In this document: piece by piece, positions 13,554-21,929 of the stretch
Numbering within the stretch: the first letter of the stretch is position 1
Layout: each line of letters starts with the position of its first letter
IMG/VR virus record: IMGVR_UViG_3300042503_000397
Location: 1-44,918 of that record
Source of the DNA: a virus
DNA length: 44,918 nt
Strand: one strand, 5' to 3'
Position numbers and translations under genes: made by a program
The notes under the pieces: model-generated
The model's input: the letters and a program-made list of their open reading frames with translations, nothing else
The model's database searches: none
What the model was told of the DNA's origin: nothing

Positions 13554-13701
13554 CTGCATGACCCAGGCATTGGCTTACGCCCATGCCATCCGCGACAACG
13601 CACAGGACGACAGCCAGCCGATCCCTCTCGAGCTCGTCGGTTCGTTTCAAGTTGATTGCGACGCCATCATCAACGCCTTATCCGAAGCTGCTGCACAATG
13701 A
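13489..13701 (+). CDS. Hypothetical 70-aa protein upstream of the clamp gene
   Basis: ATG at 13489 gives MSLQDSIIIPAKQSPVINRL and a 70-aa helical protein ending INALSEAAAQ, whose TGA overlaps the DnaN start (ATGA). It overlaps the RHH gene in another reading frame. The coupling with dnaN suggests a replication-linked role. No family recognised. Confidence 0.55.
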   Translation: MSLQDSIIIPAKQSPVINRLHDCMTQALAYAHAIRDNAQDDSQPIPLELVGSFQVDCDAIINALSEAAAQ

Positions 13702-14744
13702 AATTCACCTGCTCACAGGCCGACCTGTCCCATGCCCTCCGCGCCGTATCCCGCGCTGTCGGCACCGGACGCTCTGGTCATCCGATTCTTGCTGGCGTGC
13801 TCCTTGCTGCTGATGCCGGCGCCGTACGCATCACCGCATACGACCTTGACCTTGGCATCAGCACCGCCATCACTGCTGCCGTAGACACCGTTGGCGCTTG
13901 CGTGGTGCCCCATCGGCTGCTAGCGGACATCACAGGCCGACTGGACGCCTCTGAGGCGCTGTCGCTGGCCGCGGACGGTACGCGCGTCACGCTGACCGCT
14001 GCAGGCGGCTCCTACAGCCTCTCCGTGGCCTCTGCGGAGGATTTCCCTGCATTGCCGGTGGTGGATGCTGCTGCAGGCGCTGCTGTGGACCTCACAGCGC
14101 CATTGGCAGCCGTATTGCCTGCTGCTGCCACCGATGCGTCCAAGCAGCTGCTGACCGGCGTGCATGTCACCATCGCAAGCGGCGCCCTGCGTCTTGAGGC
14201 CACAGACGGTCATCGCCTTGCCGTGCGTACCGCCGACACCGATGCCGCAGATCTTGACCTCGTGCTACCCGCTCGCACCCTGCAGCAGATCCGCCAGCCG
14301 GCCACCATCACCGCAGACAAGCATCAAGCCGCTATCGCCCTTGTTGATGGCACCATGATCGTCTCGCGGTTGCTGGATGGCACCTACCCCAACGTGCAAG
14401 CGCTGGTGCCCGCCAGCTACGAGCACACGGCTACCGTTAGCCGCCTTGCCATGCTGGCTGCACTTGAGCGCATAGCCGTCATCGCCGACAGCCACAACAG
14501 CGTCGTCAAGCTCACCGCCAAGGCCAAGCGCCTCACCATCGCCGCCGAAGCCGAAGCCAACAGCGGCTCAGAGTCCATTGCCATGGATGGCACGCTGCCC
14601 ACGCTTGCCTTCAACGTGCATTACCTCATCGATGCCTTTAAGCATCTAGACGGTGATACTGCTACCATCAGCGGCAACACCTCAACTACTCCTGTAGTAT
14701 TTGAGCCTGGCCTTACACTGGTAATGCCAGTTCAGGTACGCTGA
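13698..14744 (+). CDS. dnaN: DNA polymerase III beta subunit-like sliding clamp
   Basis: A 348-aa protein. I choose the ATG at 13698 (MKFTCSQADLSHALRAVSRAV) because it overlaps the upstream stop and gives the normal DnaN start. It shows the bacterial clamp pattern in three similar domains: HPILAGVLLAADAGAVRITAYD in domain I, LLTGVHVTIASGALRLEATDGHRLAVR in domain II, and DGTYPNVQALVP followed by VFEPGLTLVMPVQVR at the C-terminal end. Length is close to bacterial DnaN (about 366). It should encircle DNA and tether the polymerase. No polymerase gene is visible, so it probably engages the host replicase. Confidence 0.9.
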   Translation: MKFTCSQADLSHALRAVSRAVGTGRSGHPILAGVLLAADAGAVRITAYDLDLGISTAITAAVDTVGACVVPHRLLADITGRLDASEALSLAADGTRVTLTAAGGSYSLSVASAEDFPALPVVDAAAGAAVDLTAPLAAVLPAAATDASKQLLTGVHVTIASGALRLEATDGHRLAVRTADTDAADLDLVLPARTLQQIRQPATITADKHQAAIALVDGTMIVSRLLDGTYPNVQALVPASYEHTATVSRLAMLAALERIAVIADSHNSVVKLTAKAKRLTIAAEAEANSGSESIAMDGTLPTLAFNVHYLIDAFKHLDGDTATISGNTSTTPVVFEPGLTLVMPVQVR

Positions 14745-14748
14745 TCAC

Positions 14749-15096
14749 ATGGCACGGTCAAAGACCAAAGAGAAAACCCACTACACTCACGAAGAGCTGT
14801 TGTGCATTTGGTCTGAATTGGCCGAGATAGTAGCTGCTGGCTCGAACGGCATATCAATCCCAAAGCTCATTATTGAAAAATGGGGGGTGTGCCGTCCAAC
14901 CGCAGATAAGTGGTACGACTGCGCCAAACAGTTGTTGTATCAAACGTGGGACAAGTCAACGCTGGCCGAAATGAAGGCAAAGCGACTGCAAACGCTAGAG
15001 ATGACAATTGAACGCGGAATGAGAACCAACCAGCTTGGTTCCGTTATCGGCGCAGTACGACTGCAAGCTGAAATGCTTGGTCTTGTTGGCAAGTGA
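14749..15096 (+). CDS. Terminase small subunit (putative)
   Basis: A 115-aa protein directly before, and overlapping by four bases, the terminase large subunit. After a basic N terminus (MARSKTKEKTHYTHEE), residues 40-60 (GISIPKLIIEKWGVCRPTADKWY) look like a helix-turn-helix. A helical C-terminal region (MKAKRLQTLEMTIERGMRTN) could form the oligomer. It would recognise the packaging site and hand DNA to TerL. The call rests on position and architecture. Confidence 0.75.
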   Translation: MARSKTKEKTHYTHEELLCIWSELAEIVAAGSNGISIPKLIIEKWGVCRPTADKWYDCAKQLLYQTWDKSTLAEMKAKRLQTLEMTIERGMRTNQLGSVIGAVRLQAEMLGLVGK

Positions 15097-16439
15097 GCTG
15101 CATTGAAGCTGATCTGCTTTTGCGATCAGCATTGCAATTGGATGAATCCAACGAGCTGGATTTAGCCGAGCGCCTAGCCACCATCCGCGCAGACCTGCAC
15201 CCTGGGCAGCTTGCGTTTGTGGATGACACCGCAACGCAGATTCTTGGTATCTCTGCCGGGTATGGCGCCGGCAAGACCAGGGCGCTATGCGCCAAGGCGG
15301 TGATGCTGGCCGCGGCCAATCAAGGCTTTATCGGCGCCGTGATGGAGCCCACAGGCCCACTGATCCGTGACATCTGGCAGAACGACTTTGATGATTTCCT
15401 GGAGGCGTATGACATCCCGTACACCTTCAGAGCATCACCGCTGCCGGAGTACACGCTGCATTTACCGCAGGGTGACACCAAGATCCTTTGCCGGTCGTTT
15501 GAAAACTGGTCACGGATTATCGGCCTGAACCTTGCATGGGTGCTAGCTGACGAGATCGATACGGTGACGCCAAGTATTGCCAACAAGGCATTCCCAAAGA
15601 TCCTTGGTCGCTTGCGCTCGGGCAATGTCCGGCAGTTTGCCGCGGCCAGCACACCAGAGGGTTTCCGTTGGATGTGGAACACGTTTGGCAGTGATGATGC
15701 CAAGGCGCGCGCAGACCGGCATCTGATCAAGATGCGCACCGTGGACAACCCACACTTGCCGCCGGATTTCATCGAGCGGCTGCAGGCCAACTACGACCCA
15801 AGCCTGCTCAAGGCGTATCTAGACGGCGAATTCGTCAACCTCACCACTGGCCAGGTGTATGACCGCTTTGACCGCAGCAAGCATGTCTTGGCAACCATGC
15901 CAGGCATCAGCGAAGAGCCGCTCAGGGTTGGCGTTGACTTTAACGTCGGCAACATGTCAGCCGTTATTGCTATCCGGCAGGGCAGCAGCCTGCTAGTGGT
16001 AGATGAGATCTCAGGTGCGCATGACACCGACGCCCTAGCGCAGTCGATTAAATCCAGATACCCAGCGCATCGCATCTATGTTTACCCTGATGCCAGCGGC
16101 GGCAACCGCAGCACCAATGCTGCACAAACAGACATCCAGATCCTTGAGTCGTATGGCATGTCAAACCAATCTCCGCGCAGCAATCCTCCCGTCCGTGATC
16201 GCGTGGCTGCTGTTCAAGCTTTGCTGGAAAACGGCAAAGGCCAAGTCCGGCTGCAAATAGCAAGCGGCTGCCGCAAGGTGATCGAGTGCCTTGAGTTGCA
16301 GTCCTACAACGAAAAAGGCGAACCTGACAAGGATGCAGGCTACGACCACATGAACGATGCGCTTGGGTACATCATCTGGCGTGAGTTCAACCCATTGCAC
16401 GCAGGTGCTGGCCGCAGCACTGGCATCAGGCTATATTAA
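15093..16439 (+). CDS. Terminase large subunit (ATPase and nuclease)
   Basis: A 448-aa protein starting at GTG 15093. The ATPase domain has GYGAGKT (Walker A, residues 56-62), LNLAWVLADEID (Walker B with catalytic Glu) and FAAASTPEGFRWMW (coupling motif). The nuclease domain (Terminase_6C type, RNase H fold) has GVDFNVGNMS, LLVVDEISG and DHMNDALGYIIW with the expected acidic residues. It drives DNA into the prohead and cuts it. Length is typical. Confidence 0.92.
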   Translation: MSCIEADLLLRSALQLDESNELDLAERLATIRADLHPGQLAFVDDTATQILGISAGYGAGKTRALCAKAVMLAAANQGFIGAVMEPTGPLIRDIWQNDFDDFLEAYDIPYTFRASPLPEYTLHLPQGDTKILCRSFENWSRIIGLNLAWVLADEIDTVTPSIANKAFPKILGRLRSGNVRQFAAASTPEGFRWMWNTFGSDDAKARADRHLIKMRTVDNPHLPPDFIERLQANYDPSLLKAYLDGEFVNLTTGQVYDRFDRSKHVLATMPGISEEPLRVGVDFNVGNMSAVIAIRQGSSLLVVDEISGAHDTDALAQSIKSRYPAHRIYVYPDASGGNRSTNAAQTDIQILESYGMSNQSPRSNPPVRDRVAAVQALLENGKGQVRLQIASGCRKVIECLELQSYNEKGEPDKDAGYDHMNDALGYIIWREFNPLHAGAGRSTGIRLY

Positions 16440-16463
16440 ATCCGCCATCCATTTACTGCACTC

Positions 16464-16784
16464 ATGCTGACCGGCGCTGAACTACTGTCGAAAGTCAAAA
16501 AATTTGGGCACCTGAACAAGACCGAGCTGGTCCGTGAATGCGGCTACGTCATCAAGGATCGCGTGGCATTCACGCAGTTCTATGAAGCGCTGCTGGAAGC
16601 CAAAGGCGTTGACCTAGGCAGCAAGACAGCAAAGCGCGGCCGCGGCCTGACCTACAAGGCAAAGGTGCAATTCAACGGCAAGCTGCAGATTGGTGACGGC
16701 TACCTGCGCGAGATGGGTTACGAGCCCGGCGCTGAGTTTGACATCAAGATTGGCCGCAATAGCATCACGCTGATTGCCGCTTAA
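16464..16784 (+). CDS. Cyanobacterial AbrB-type (cyAbrB) transcription regulator
   Basis: A 106-aa protein matching my recollection of cyAbrB proteins: LTGAELLSKVKKFGHLNKTE, LVRECGYV, FTQFYEALLEAKGVDLG, a basic KRGRGLTYKAKVQFNG linker, then the beta-rich domain QIGDGYLREMGYEPGAEFDIKIG. In cyanobacteria cyAbrB proteins are abundant DNA-binding regulators of carbon/nitrogen and other genes. Here the gene sits between terminase and portal, which is unusual for a regulator. It was probably acquired from the host and may mimic host cyAbrB or control phage late genes. Confidence 0.85.
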   Translation: MLTGAELLSKVKKFGHLNKTELVRECGYVIKDRVAFTQFYEALLEAKGVDLGSKTAKRGRGLTYKAKVQFNGKLQIGDGYLREMGYEPGAEFDIKIGRNSITLIAA

Positions 16785-16810
16785 ACTGTATTCATGACTG
16801 CGCCGCTGTA

Positions 16811-18259
16811 ATGGTCTATTCCGGCTTTAACCACTACGACCGGCCTACGGCAGAGCGTAAGGTCACCCGTGTGCAGGATGCAAACTCTGCGTGGTACGCG
16901 CAAGAGCCACATTGGGTGCTGATTGAAGACTTGCTGGGCGGGACTTATGGGATGCGGCGGGAGCACCGTCGCTACCTGCCGCAAGAGCCACGCGAGCAGG
17001 ATGAGTCTTACGACAACCGCCTTGCCCGCAGTGTGGTGCCGCCGTACTACCAACGCCTTGAGCGCTTGCTGGCTGGGATGCTGACCCGCAAGCCGGTGCG
17101 GTTGATCGATACATCAGACACCATCCGTGAGCAGCTGTTTGACGTAGACCTCAACGGCAACGACCTCAACGTGTGGACCTATGAGACCGCACGCAAAATG
17201 GTGCGTTACGGCCACATCGGCACGCTGGTAGATGCACCTGCTGACGGCGGCAGGCCGTATTGGGTGACCTACACTCCACGCGACATCCTCGGTTGGCGCA
17301 CTGAGGCCAAGGAAGGCAAGCAGCAGCTGACCATGCTGCGCCTGCAGGAGCTGGCCAGCGTGCCTGATGGTGAGTACGGCGAGAAGGTGGTGCAGCAGGT
17401 GCGTGTATTAACGCCTGGCGAGTATCAGATCCACCAGAAGGATGACAAGGGCGACTTTCGCATCGTGGACGAAGGTCGCACCAGCCTGAGTGAGATCCCG
17501 TTCAGCGTTGCCTACGCCAACCGCGTGGGATTTATGGAATCACGGCCGCCGCTGGAGGATATTGCCGAGCTGAATCTGAAGACCTATCAGATCCAGTCTG
17601 ATTTAGATAACCAGTTGCACATCTCAGCGGTGCCGATGCTGGCGTTTTATGGATTCCCAAGCAGCGCCGAAGAGGTATCAGCTGGGCCTGGGGAAGCCAT
17701 TGCATTCCCTGCAGAAGGCCGCGCTGAGTACATCGAACCCGGCGGTACCAGCTTTCAGTATCAATTCCAGCGGCTAGAGCAACTTGCATTGCAGATCAAC
17801 GAGCTTGGCCTGTCAGCAGTGCTAGGCCAGAAGTTGACCGCTGAAACCGCTGAAGCAAAGCGCATCAATCGCAGTCAAGGTGACAGCACCATGATGGTGA
17901 TTGCTCAAAATATGCAGGATATGATCGACAATTGTTTGCAGTTCCATGCGCAGTACCTCGGCCAGAATGAAGCCGCCGGCAGCTGCCATGTGAACCGCGA
18001 CTTTATGGGTATCCGGCTTGACACGCAGGAAATCACCAGTCTGCGGGAGCTTTACACTGCTGGCACCATCACCCAAGAAACCCTGCTGCAGCAACTGGCT
18101 GATGGCGAGGTCTTGGGCGATGATTTCGACGTTGAACAAGAACTGGAGGCCACGGCTAATGCGGGAATGGACCTACAACCTGCTGGACAGGCTGACCGAC
18201 TGGCTAGTGGATCTAATGATAATGATGGAACCGAAGAGGCCACGCCGCCAGGAGCTTGA
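16811..18259 (+). CDS. Portal protein (DUF4055-like)
   Basis: A 482-aa protein between terminase and head genes. It has VTRVQDANSAWYAQEPHW, VVPPYYQRLERLLAGMLTRKPV, YGHIGTLVDAP, PFSVAYANRVG, PPLEDIAELNLKTYQIQSDL and a C-terminal helical part (LGQKLTAETAEAKRINRSQG) typical of portal proteins of the DUF4055 type. It would form the dodecameric channel at one capsid vertex. Its C terminus overlaps the next gene in another frame. Confidence 0.85.
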   Translation: MVYSGFNHYDRPTAERKVTRVQDANSAWYAQEPHWVLIEDLLGGTYGMRREHRRYLPQEPREQDESYDNRLARSVVPPYYQRLERLLAGMLTRKPVRLIDTSDTIREQLFDVDLNGNDLNVWTYETARKMVRYGHIGTLVDAPADGGRPYWVTYTPRDILGWRTEAKEGKQQLTMLRLQELASVPDGEYGEKVVQQVRVLTPGEYQIHQKDDKGDFRIVDEGRTSLSEIPFSVAYANRVGFMESRPPLEDIAELNLKTYQIQSDLDNQLHISAVPMLAFYGFPSSAEEVSAGPGEAIAFPAEGRAEYIEPGGTSFQYQFQRLEQLALQINELGLSAVLGQKLTAETAEAKRINRSQGDSTMMVIAQNMQDMIDNCLQFHAQYLGQNEAAGSCHVNRDFMGIRLDTQEITSLRELYTAGTITQETLLQQLADGEVLGDDFDVEQELEATANAGMDLQPAGQADRLASGSNDNDGTEEATPPGA

Positions 18260-18479
18260 TTATCACGTCAGTGTGCTGCCAGATGAGATCTTGGCCATCA
18301 TCCGCATTAGCTGGTACAAGGATGGCAAGCCCGATGCAGTGGACGAGGTGGTGCTAATGGAAGACGGCCAAAATGGATATGACGCATTTGCGGAAGTCGT
18401 GACTAGTGCGCTGCATCGCGGCGCCAATTTAAGCATTCGCTCTGGCTATAGAGCAGCAGACTTGGGCATCATGCAATGA
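18159..18479 (+). CDS. Hypothetical 106-aa protein between portal and head protein
   Basis: ATG 18159 follows GGAGG at a ten-base spacing. The first 100 bases overlap the portal gene in another frame, and a later start at 18222 would nearly avoid this. The body has DYHVSVLPDEILAIIRISWY and beta-rich KPDAVDEVVLMEDGQNGYD, ending GYRAADLGIMQ. The stop overlaps the next start (ATGA). Probably a head accessory protein, from position only. Confidence 0.6.
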   Translation: MREWTYNLLDRLTDWLVDLMIMMEPKRPRRQELDYHVSVLPDEILAIIRISWYKDGKPDAVDEVVLMEDGQNGYDAFAEVVTSALHRGANLSIRSGYRAADLGIMQ

Positions 18480-19666
18480 CGACACCAGCCAGGCTATACC
18501 GCAACGCGATTGACCTGAATCGCTACAGCAATAGCGTGGCTCGGCGTGTCATCAATGCATATAACGACATCATCATCGACGCAGTTAATCAACTGCGTAC
18601 CATTGATGATTTGGCAGCGCCGGTCAAAGCTGCTAGGTTGCGCGCCATCTTGGCGCAACTCAAGGATTCACTGGCCGGCTGGGCTGGTGATGCAACAGAG
18701 CTAACAGCCACAGAGCTGCAAGGATTGGCCGAGCTGCAGTCTGAATTTGTAGCCGAAGAGCTACGCAAGGCGCTGCCAGCTGGTGCGCGCACGGCGGTCA
18801 ATACCGTGGAAATCAGCCCGCAGTTTGCGCAGTCAGTCGTAACTACTGATCCGACGCAGCTCAATGTAGTCGCGTTATCGGACGATTTATTCGCAGCAGT
18901 GCAAGGCGCACCGCAGACATTCAGCCTCACTGCTGCACAGGGTGCAACCATCACGCTGCCTAATGGCGAGGTAGTCAGCAAAGCATTCCGTGGCATTGCC
19001 GTTGATCAGGCTGAGCGTTTTTCGCAGGTGGTGCGGCAAGGATTGCTAACGGGTGAAACCACGCCAGATATTGCCAAGCGGTTAATCGGCAGCCTGCAAT
19101 TTGGCGAGCAAGCTAAAACTGTTGGGCAGCTTGTGGCAGCAGGTGGCCAGGCGACTGCCGTGGCAGACAACCAAGTAATGGCCCTAGTGCGCACCAGCAT
19201 CAATCAAGTGGCCAACAGCGCAAGCCAGCAGGTGTACGAGGCCAATCAAGACATTACCAAGAAATATCGCTATGTCGCCACGCTTGATACCCGCACCAGC
19301 GCCATCTGCCGTGCATTAGATGGCCGTGAGTTTGAATACGGCGAAGGGCCAATGCCGCCACAGCATTTCAACTGCCGCTCGACGACTGTACCCATCATCG
19401 ATTCCGACATCCTACCGCCGTCTACTACCGCAACCCGCGCTAGCAAGGATGGCCAGGTGCCGGTCAATCAAAGCTATGGCGAGTGGCTAGCCAAGCAGCC
19501 ACGCAGCGTGCAGGCTGAGGCGCTGGGGCCAGAGAAGGTGCCGTACTTCAACCGGCTTGCCAATAAGTACGGCCCACGCGATGCAATTGCAAAGCTAGTG
19601 CGTGACGATGGCTCAGAGGTAACCTTAGAGCAGCTCCGCAAACGATATGGACCTGCCAAGCCTTAG
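18476..19666 (+). CDS. Mu gpF-like minor head (head morphogenesis) protein
   Basis: A 396-aa protein with a helical N-terminal half and the Mu F-like domain at residues ~190-305: LLTGETTPDIAKRLIG, LVRTSINQVANSASQQVYE, YVATLDTRTSAICRALDGRE and PMPPQHFNCRSTTVPI. The Cys/His set at CRALDG and HFNCRS is a hallmark. Such proteins attach at the portal or enter the head during prohead assembly. The order portal, gpF-like, scaffold, capsid is standard. Confidence 0.88.
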   Translation: MTTPARLYRNAIDLNRYSNSVARRVINAYNDIIIDAVNQLRTIDDLAAPVKAARLRAILAQLKDSLAGWAGDATELTATELQGLAELQSEFVAEELRKALPAGARTAVNTVEISPQFAQSVVTTDPTQLNVVALSDDLFAAVQGAPQTFSLTAAQGATITLPNGEVVSKAFRGIAVDQAERFSQVVRQGLLTGETTPDIAKRLIGSLQFGEQAKTVGQLVAAGGQATAVADNQVMALVRTSINQVANSASQQVYEANQDITKKYRYVATLDTRTSAICRALDGREFEYGEGPMPPQHFNCRSTTVPIIDSDILPPSTTATRASKDGQVPVNQSYGEWLAKQPRSVQAEALGPEKVPYFNRLANKYGPRDAIAKLVRDDGSEVTLEQLRKRYGPAKP

Positions 19667-19949
19667 GCATTTTCAAAATGGCTTGATCGTCAGTGATCCT
19701 GTCGAAGCCCTTATTGACGGCAATTGGATTGCTGCAGTGCTATGCCAGCGTGATGACGGCAGCCAGTACTGGGCAACGCTTGACATGGCTAAACTTGCAT
19801 CAGTAACTGAGTGGCGCGATGCCGTTAAAGAAGGGCAAGTCACAGGCTGCAGTATCAGCCAACATCAAGACCGAGATGAAAAAGGGCAAACCGCAAAAGC
19901 AAGCCGTGGCAATCGCGCTGTCAAAAGCCGGAAAAGCAAGGAAGCGTAA
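19647..19949 (+). CDS. Hypothetical protein with C-terminal part overprinting the next gene
   Basis: A 100-aa ORF beginning [20 protein letters not shown]. Residues ~20-60 ([28 protein letters not shown]) look like a real folded domain. From residue ~58 the frame overlaps, in another phase, a gene (19819-19953) with much more recognisable sequence. The tail, rich in Ser, Lys and Arg, is probably the by-product of that overlap. This is either real overprinting or a former, shorter gene extended by a frameshift. Confidence 0.5.
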   Translation: MDLPSLRHFQNGLIVSDPVEALIDGNWIAAVLCQRDDGSQYWATLDMAKLASVTEWRDAVKEGQVTGCSISQHQDRDEKGQTAKASRGNRAVKSRKSKEA

Positions 19950-19953
19950 GTGA
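19819..19953 (+). CDS. Small basic protein of the DUF6496 type
   Basis: A 44-aa ORF starting [20 protein letters not shown] and continuing [20 protein letters not shown]. This pattern (PLKKGxS... [16 protein letters not shown]) is a well-known small phage protein type, DUF6496. It is very basic and may bind nucleic acid in the head. It is nested in a different frame in the end of the 100-aa ORF, and its TGA overlaps the next ATG. Confidence 0.75.
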   Translation: MPLKKGKSQAAVSANIKTEMKKGKPQKQAVAIALSKAGKARKRK

Positions 19954-20123
19954 TGGCGAAGAAACCTGGGCTTTACGCCAACATCAATGCCAAGCGCGAG
20001 CGCATTGAGCGTGGCAGCAACGAACGCATGGCACGCAAGGGTGAAGAGGGCAGGCCATCTGCTGCTGCATTCAAGGCTGCGGCCAAGACTGCCAAGAAAC
20101 GCAAGCGCAAAGGCGTAAAGTAG
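19953..20123 (+). CDS. Small basic protein upstream of the scaffold gene
   Basis: A 56-aa ORF with start overlapping the upstream stop (TGATG). [21 protein letters not shown] is followed by NERMARKGEEGRPSAAAFKA and a Lys-rich end (KTAKKRKRKGVK). The GLYANIxAKRxRI start is recurrent among phage structural operons. It is strongly basic, like its neighbour, and may pair with packaged DNA or scaffold. Function not established. Confidence 0.7.
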   Translation: MAKKPGLYANINAKRERIERGSNERMARKGEEGRPSAAAFKAAAKTAKKRKRKGVK

Positions 20124-20151
20124 GAGCGCACTCTATCCCTGCGGGATACGC

Positions 20152-20823
20152 ATGTCCGACGAAAACCAGATCCAGGAGCCTGCGGCAACTGGTGACACTG
20201 AAGCGCTGCAACGTAGCGTTGAAGCCCTAGAACGCAAGAATCAAGAGTTGATCGCCGAGCTGCGATCAGCAAAGAAATCACCGAAGCTACCCGATGGCGT
20301 CAACATCGACGAGCTGCTTGATTTCAAGCGTAAAGCTGAACAAACCGAACTTGAGCAGCAAGGAAAATACTCCGAAGCAAGACAAGCTTTGGAGCAGCAG
20401 TACCGTGAGGCGACGGCGCAAAAGGACCAGCGCATCGCAGAACTCGAGTCCCGTGTGCGTGAGTTGGAGCTGGTCACACCAGCCGTGACCGCATTGGCGG
20501 ACATCGTGCACGACCCCGACTTGGTGCTCAAAACCAAGCTGAGCAGTGATCAGATTGAGCGTGACCCTGATGGCACGGTGGTAGTCGTCGATGGCTACCA
20601 ACGTACACCCGTTGGCGAATGGGCCAAGACGCTACCCGCTTGGATGCAAAAGCAACCCAAGCCACAGGGTAGTGGCGCACCATCTGGCCGCAGTAACGGT
20701 GACGCCACTTTTGGCATCAAAAACCCGTTCCTGCAAGAGTCATTCAATTTGACCGAGCAATCACGTCTGTTTCGTGCCGACCGTGATATGTACAACCGAT
20801 TGAAAGCTGCAGCGGGGCGTTAA
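20152..20823 (+). CDS. Capsid scaffolding protein
   Basis: A 223-aa, highly charged helical protein immediately before the major capsid gene. A long coiled coil spans about residues 20-110 (ALERKNQELIAELRSAKK, FKRKAEQTELEQQGKYSEAR, RIAELESRVRELEL), followed by a Pro/Gly-rich linker (KPQGSGAPSGRSNGD) and a basic C terminus. Such proteins guide prohead assembly and leave or are cleaved before packaging. No protease motif is visible. Confidence 0.8.
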   Translation: MSDENQIQEPAATGDTEALQRSVEALERKNQELIAELRSAKKSPKLPDGVNIDELLDFKRKAEQTELEQQGKYSEARQALEQQYREATAQKDQRIAELESRVRELELVTPAVTALADIVHDPDLVLKTKLSSDQIERDPDGTVVVVDGYQRTPVGEWAKTLPAWMQKQPKPQGSGAPSGRSNGDATFGIKNPFLQESFNLTEQSRLFRADRDMYNRLKAAAGR

Positions 20824-20895
20824 TATATTTGCAACCGGCTGCGCTGGGCATCCAAGGGCTGCGCCCGCAATCAACCAATCCCCTGAGGTTTCATC

Positions 20896-21918
20896 ATGGC
20901 GACTCTTCGCTCTGATGTCATCATCCCCGAGATTTTCACGCCTTACGTCATTGAGCAAACCACCCTGCGTGATGCCTTCCTGGCATCCGGCGTGGTGCAG
21001 CCCATGGCTGAGCTGAACGCTACTGAGGGTGGTGACTACATCAACGTCCCCTTCTGGAAAGCCAACCTGTCCGGCGACTTTGAAGTGCTGACTGACAGCA
21101 CCTCGCTGACGCCTGGCAAGATCACCGCTGACAAGCAAGTTGGCGTGATCCTGCACCGCGGTCGCGCCTTTGAGGCCCGTGACCTTGCAGCCCTTGCTGC
21201 TGGCGCTGACCCCATGGCTGCCATCGGCGCCAAGGTTGCTTCCTATGTGGCTAACCAGCGCCAGAAGGACCTGATCAAAACGCTGGAAGGCGTGTTTGGC
21301 GGTCTGACCTCCAACACCGGCGCTGCTTTTGCTCCGCTGTCGTTTGACCTGAGCGGCATGACCGCCCTCGGCCCCCGCCAAGTGGCCAAGGCTCGTGCGC
21401 TGCTGGGTGATCAAGGCGACAAGCTCACCGCTGTTGCCATGCACTCTGCGGTCTATTACGACCTTGTGGAGCGCAAGGCCATTGACTACGTGACCAATAC
21501 CGAAGCACGCGGTGGCGGCACCGTGGCTACCACCGGCATCGCTCCTGTGTTTGCAGGCAGCATCGCTGGTGCTTACGGTGGCGATAACGCTGTGCCCACT
21601 TACATGGGCCTGCGCGTGATCGTCTCCGACGACCTGGCGCCTACCAGCACCAACTACCCCGTCTATTTCTTCACCCAAGGCGCTATCGCCAGCGGTGAGC
21701 AAATGGCGATGCAGACCGAAACCGATCGTGACATCCTCGCCAAGAGCGATGCCATGTCCATCGACCTGCACTACTGCTACCACCCCGTGGGCGCTAAGTG
21801 GGCCGTCACGACCCCCAACCCGACCCAAGCTCAGCTTGCCACCATCGGCAACTGGACCAAGGTGTACGAAACCAAGAACCTTGGTATCGTCCGTGGCACC
21901 GTCACTTCTAACTTCTGA
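20896..21918 (+). CDS. Major capsid protein
   Basis: A 340-aa protein after the scaffold gene, with a good ribosome site (CCTGAGG, 7 bases before ATG). MATLRSDVIIPEIFTPYV, EGGDYINVPFWKANL, LTPGKITADKQVGVILHRGR, FEARDLAALAAGADPM, then AVAMHSAVYYDLVERKAIDY and YMGLRVIVSDDL follow the order of HK97-fold coat proteins of the P22/cyanophage siphovirus type. Clean, GC-regular codon use suggests high expression. Confidence 0.88.
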   Translation: MATLRSDVIIPEIFTPYVIEQTTLRDAFLASGVVQPMAELNATEGGDYINVPFWKANLSGDFEVLTDSTSLTPGKITADKQVGVILHRGRAFEARDLAALAAGADPMAAIGAKVASYVANQRQKDLIKTLEGVFGGLTSNTGAAFAPLSFDLSGMTALGPRQVAKARALLGDQGDKLTAVAMHSAVYYDLVERKAIDYVTNTEARGGGTVATTGIAPVFAGSIAGAYGGDNAVPTYMGLRVIVSDDLAPTSTNYPVYFFTQGAIASGEQMAMQTETDRDILAKSDAMSIDLHYCYHPVGAKWAVTTPNPTQAQLATIGNWTKVYETKNLGIVRGTVTSNF

Positions 21919-21929
21919 GGTAACTAACC

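Noticed and set aside
13656-13697. Longer N terminus of the clamp
   Set aside because: The 14 extra residues come from the overlapping upstream gene, and the ATG at 13698 gives the standard DnaN start with an ATGA overlap.
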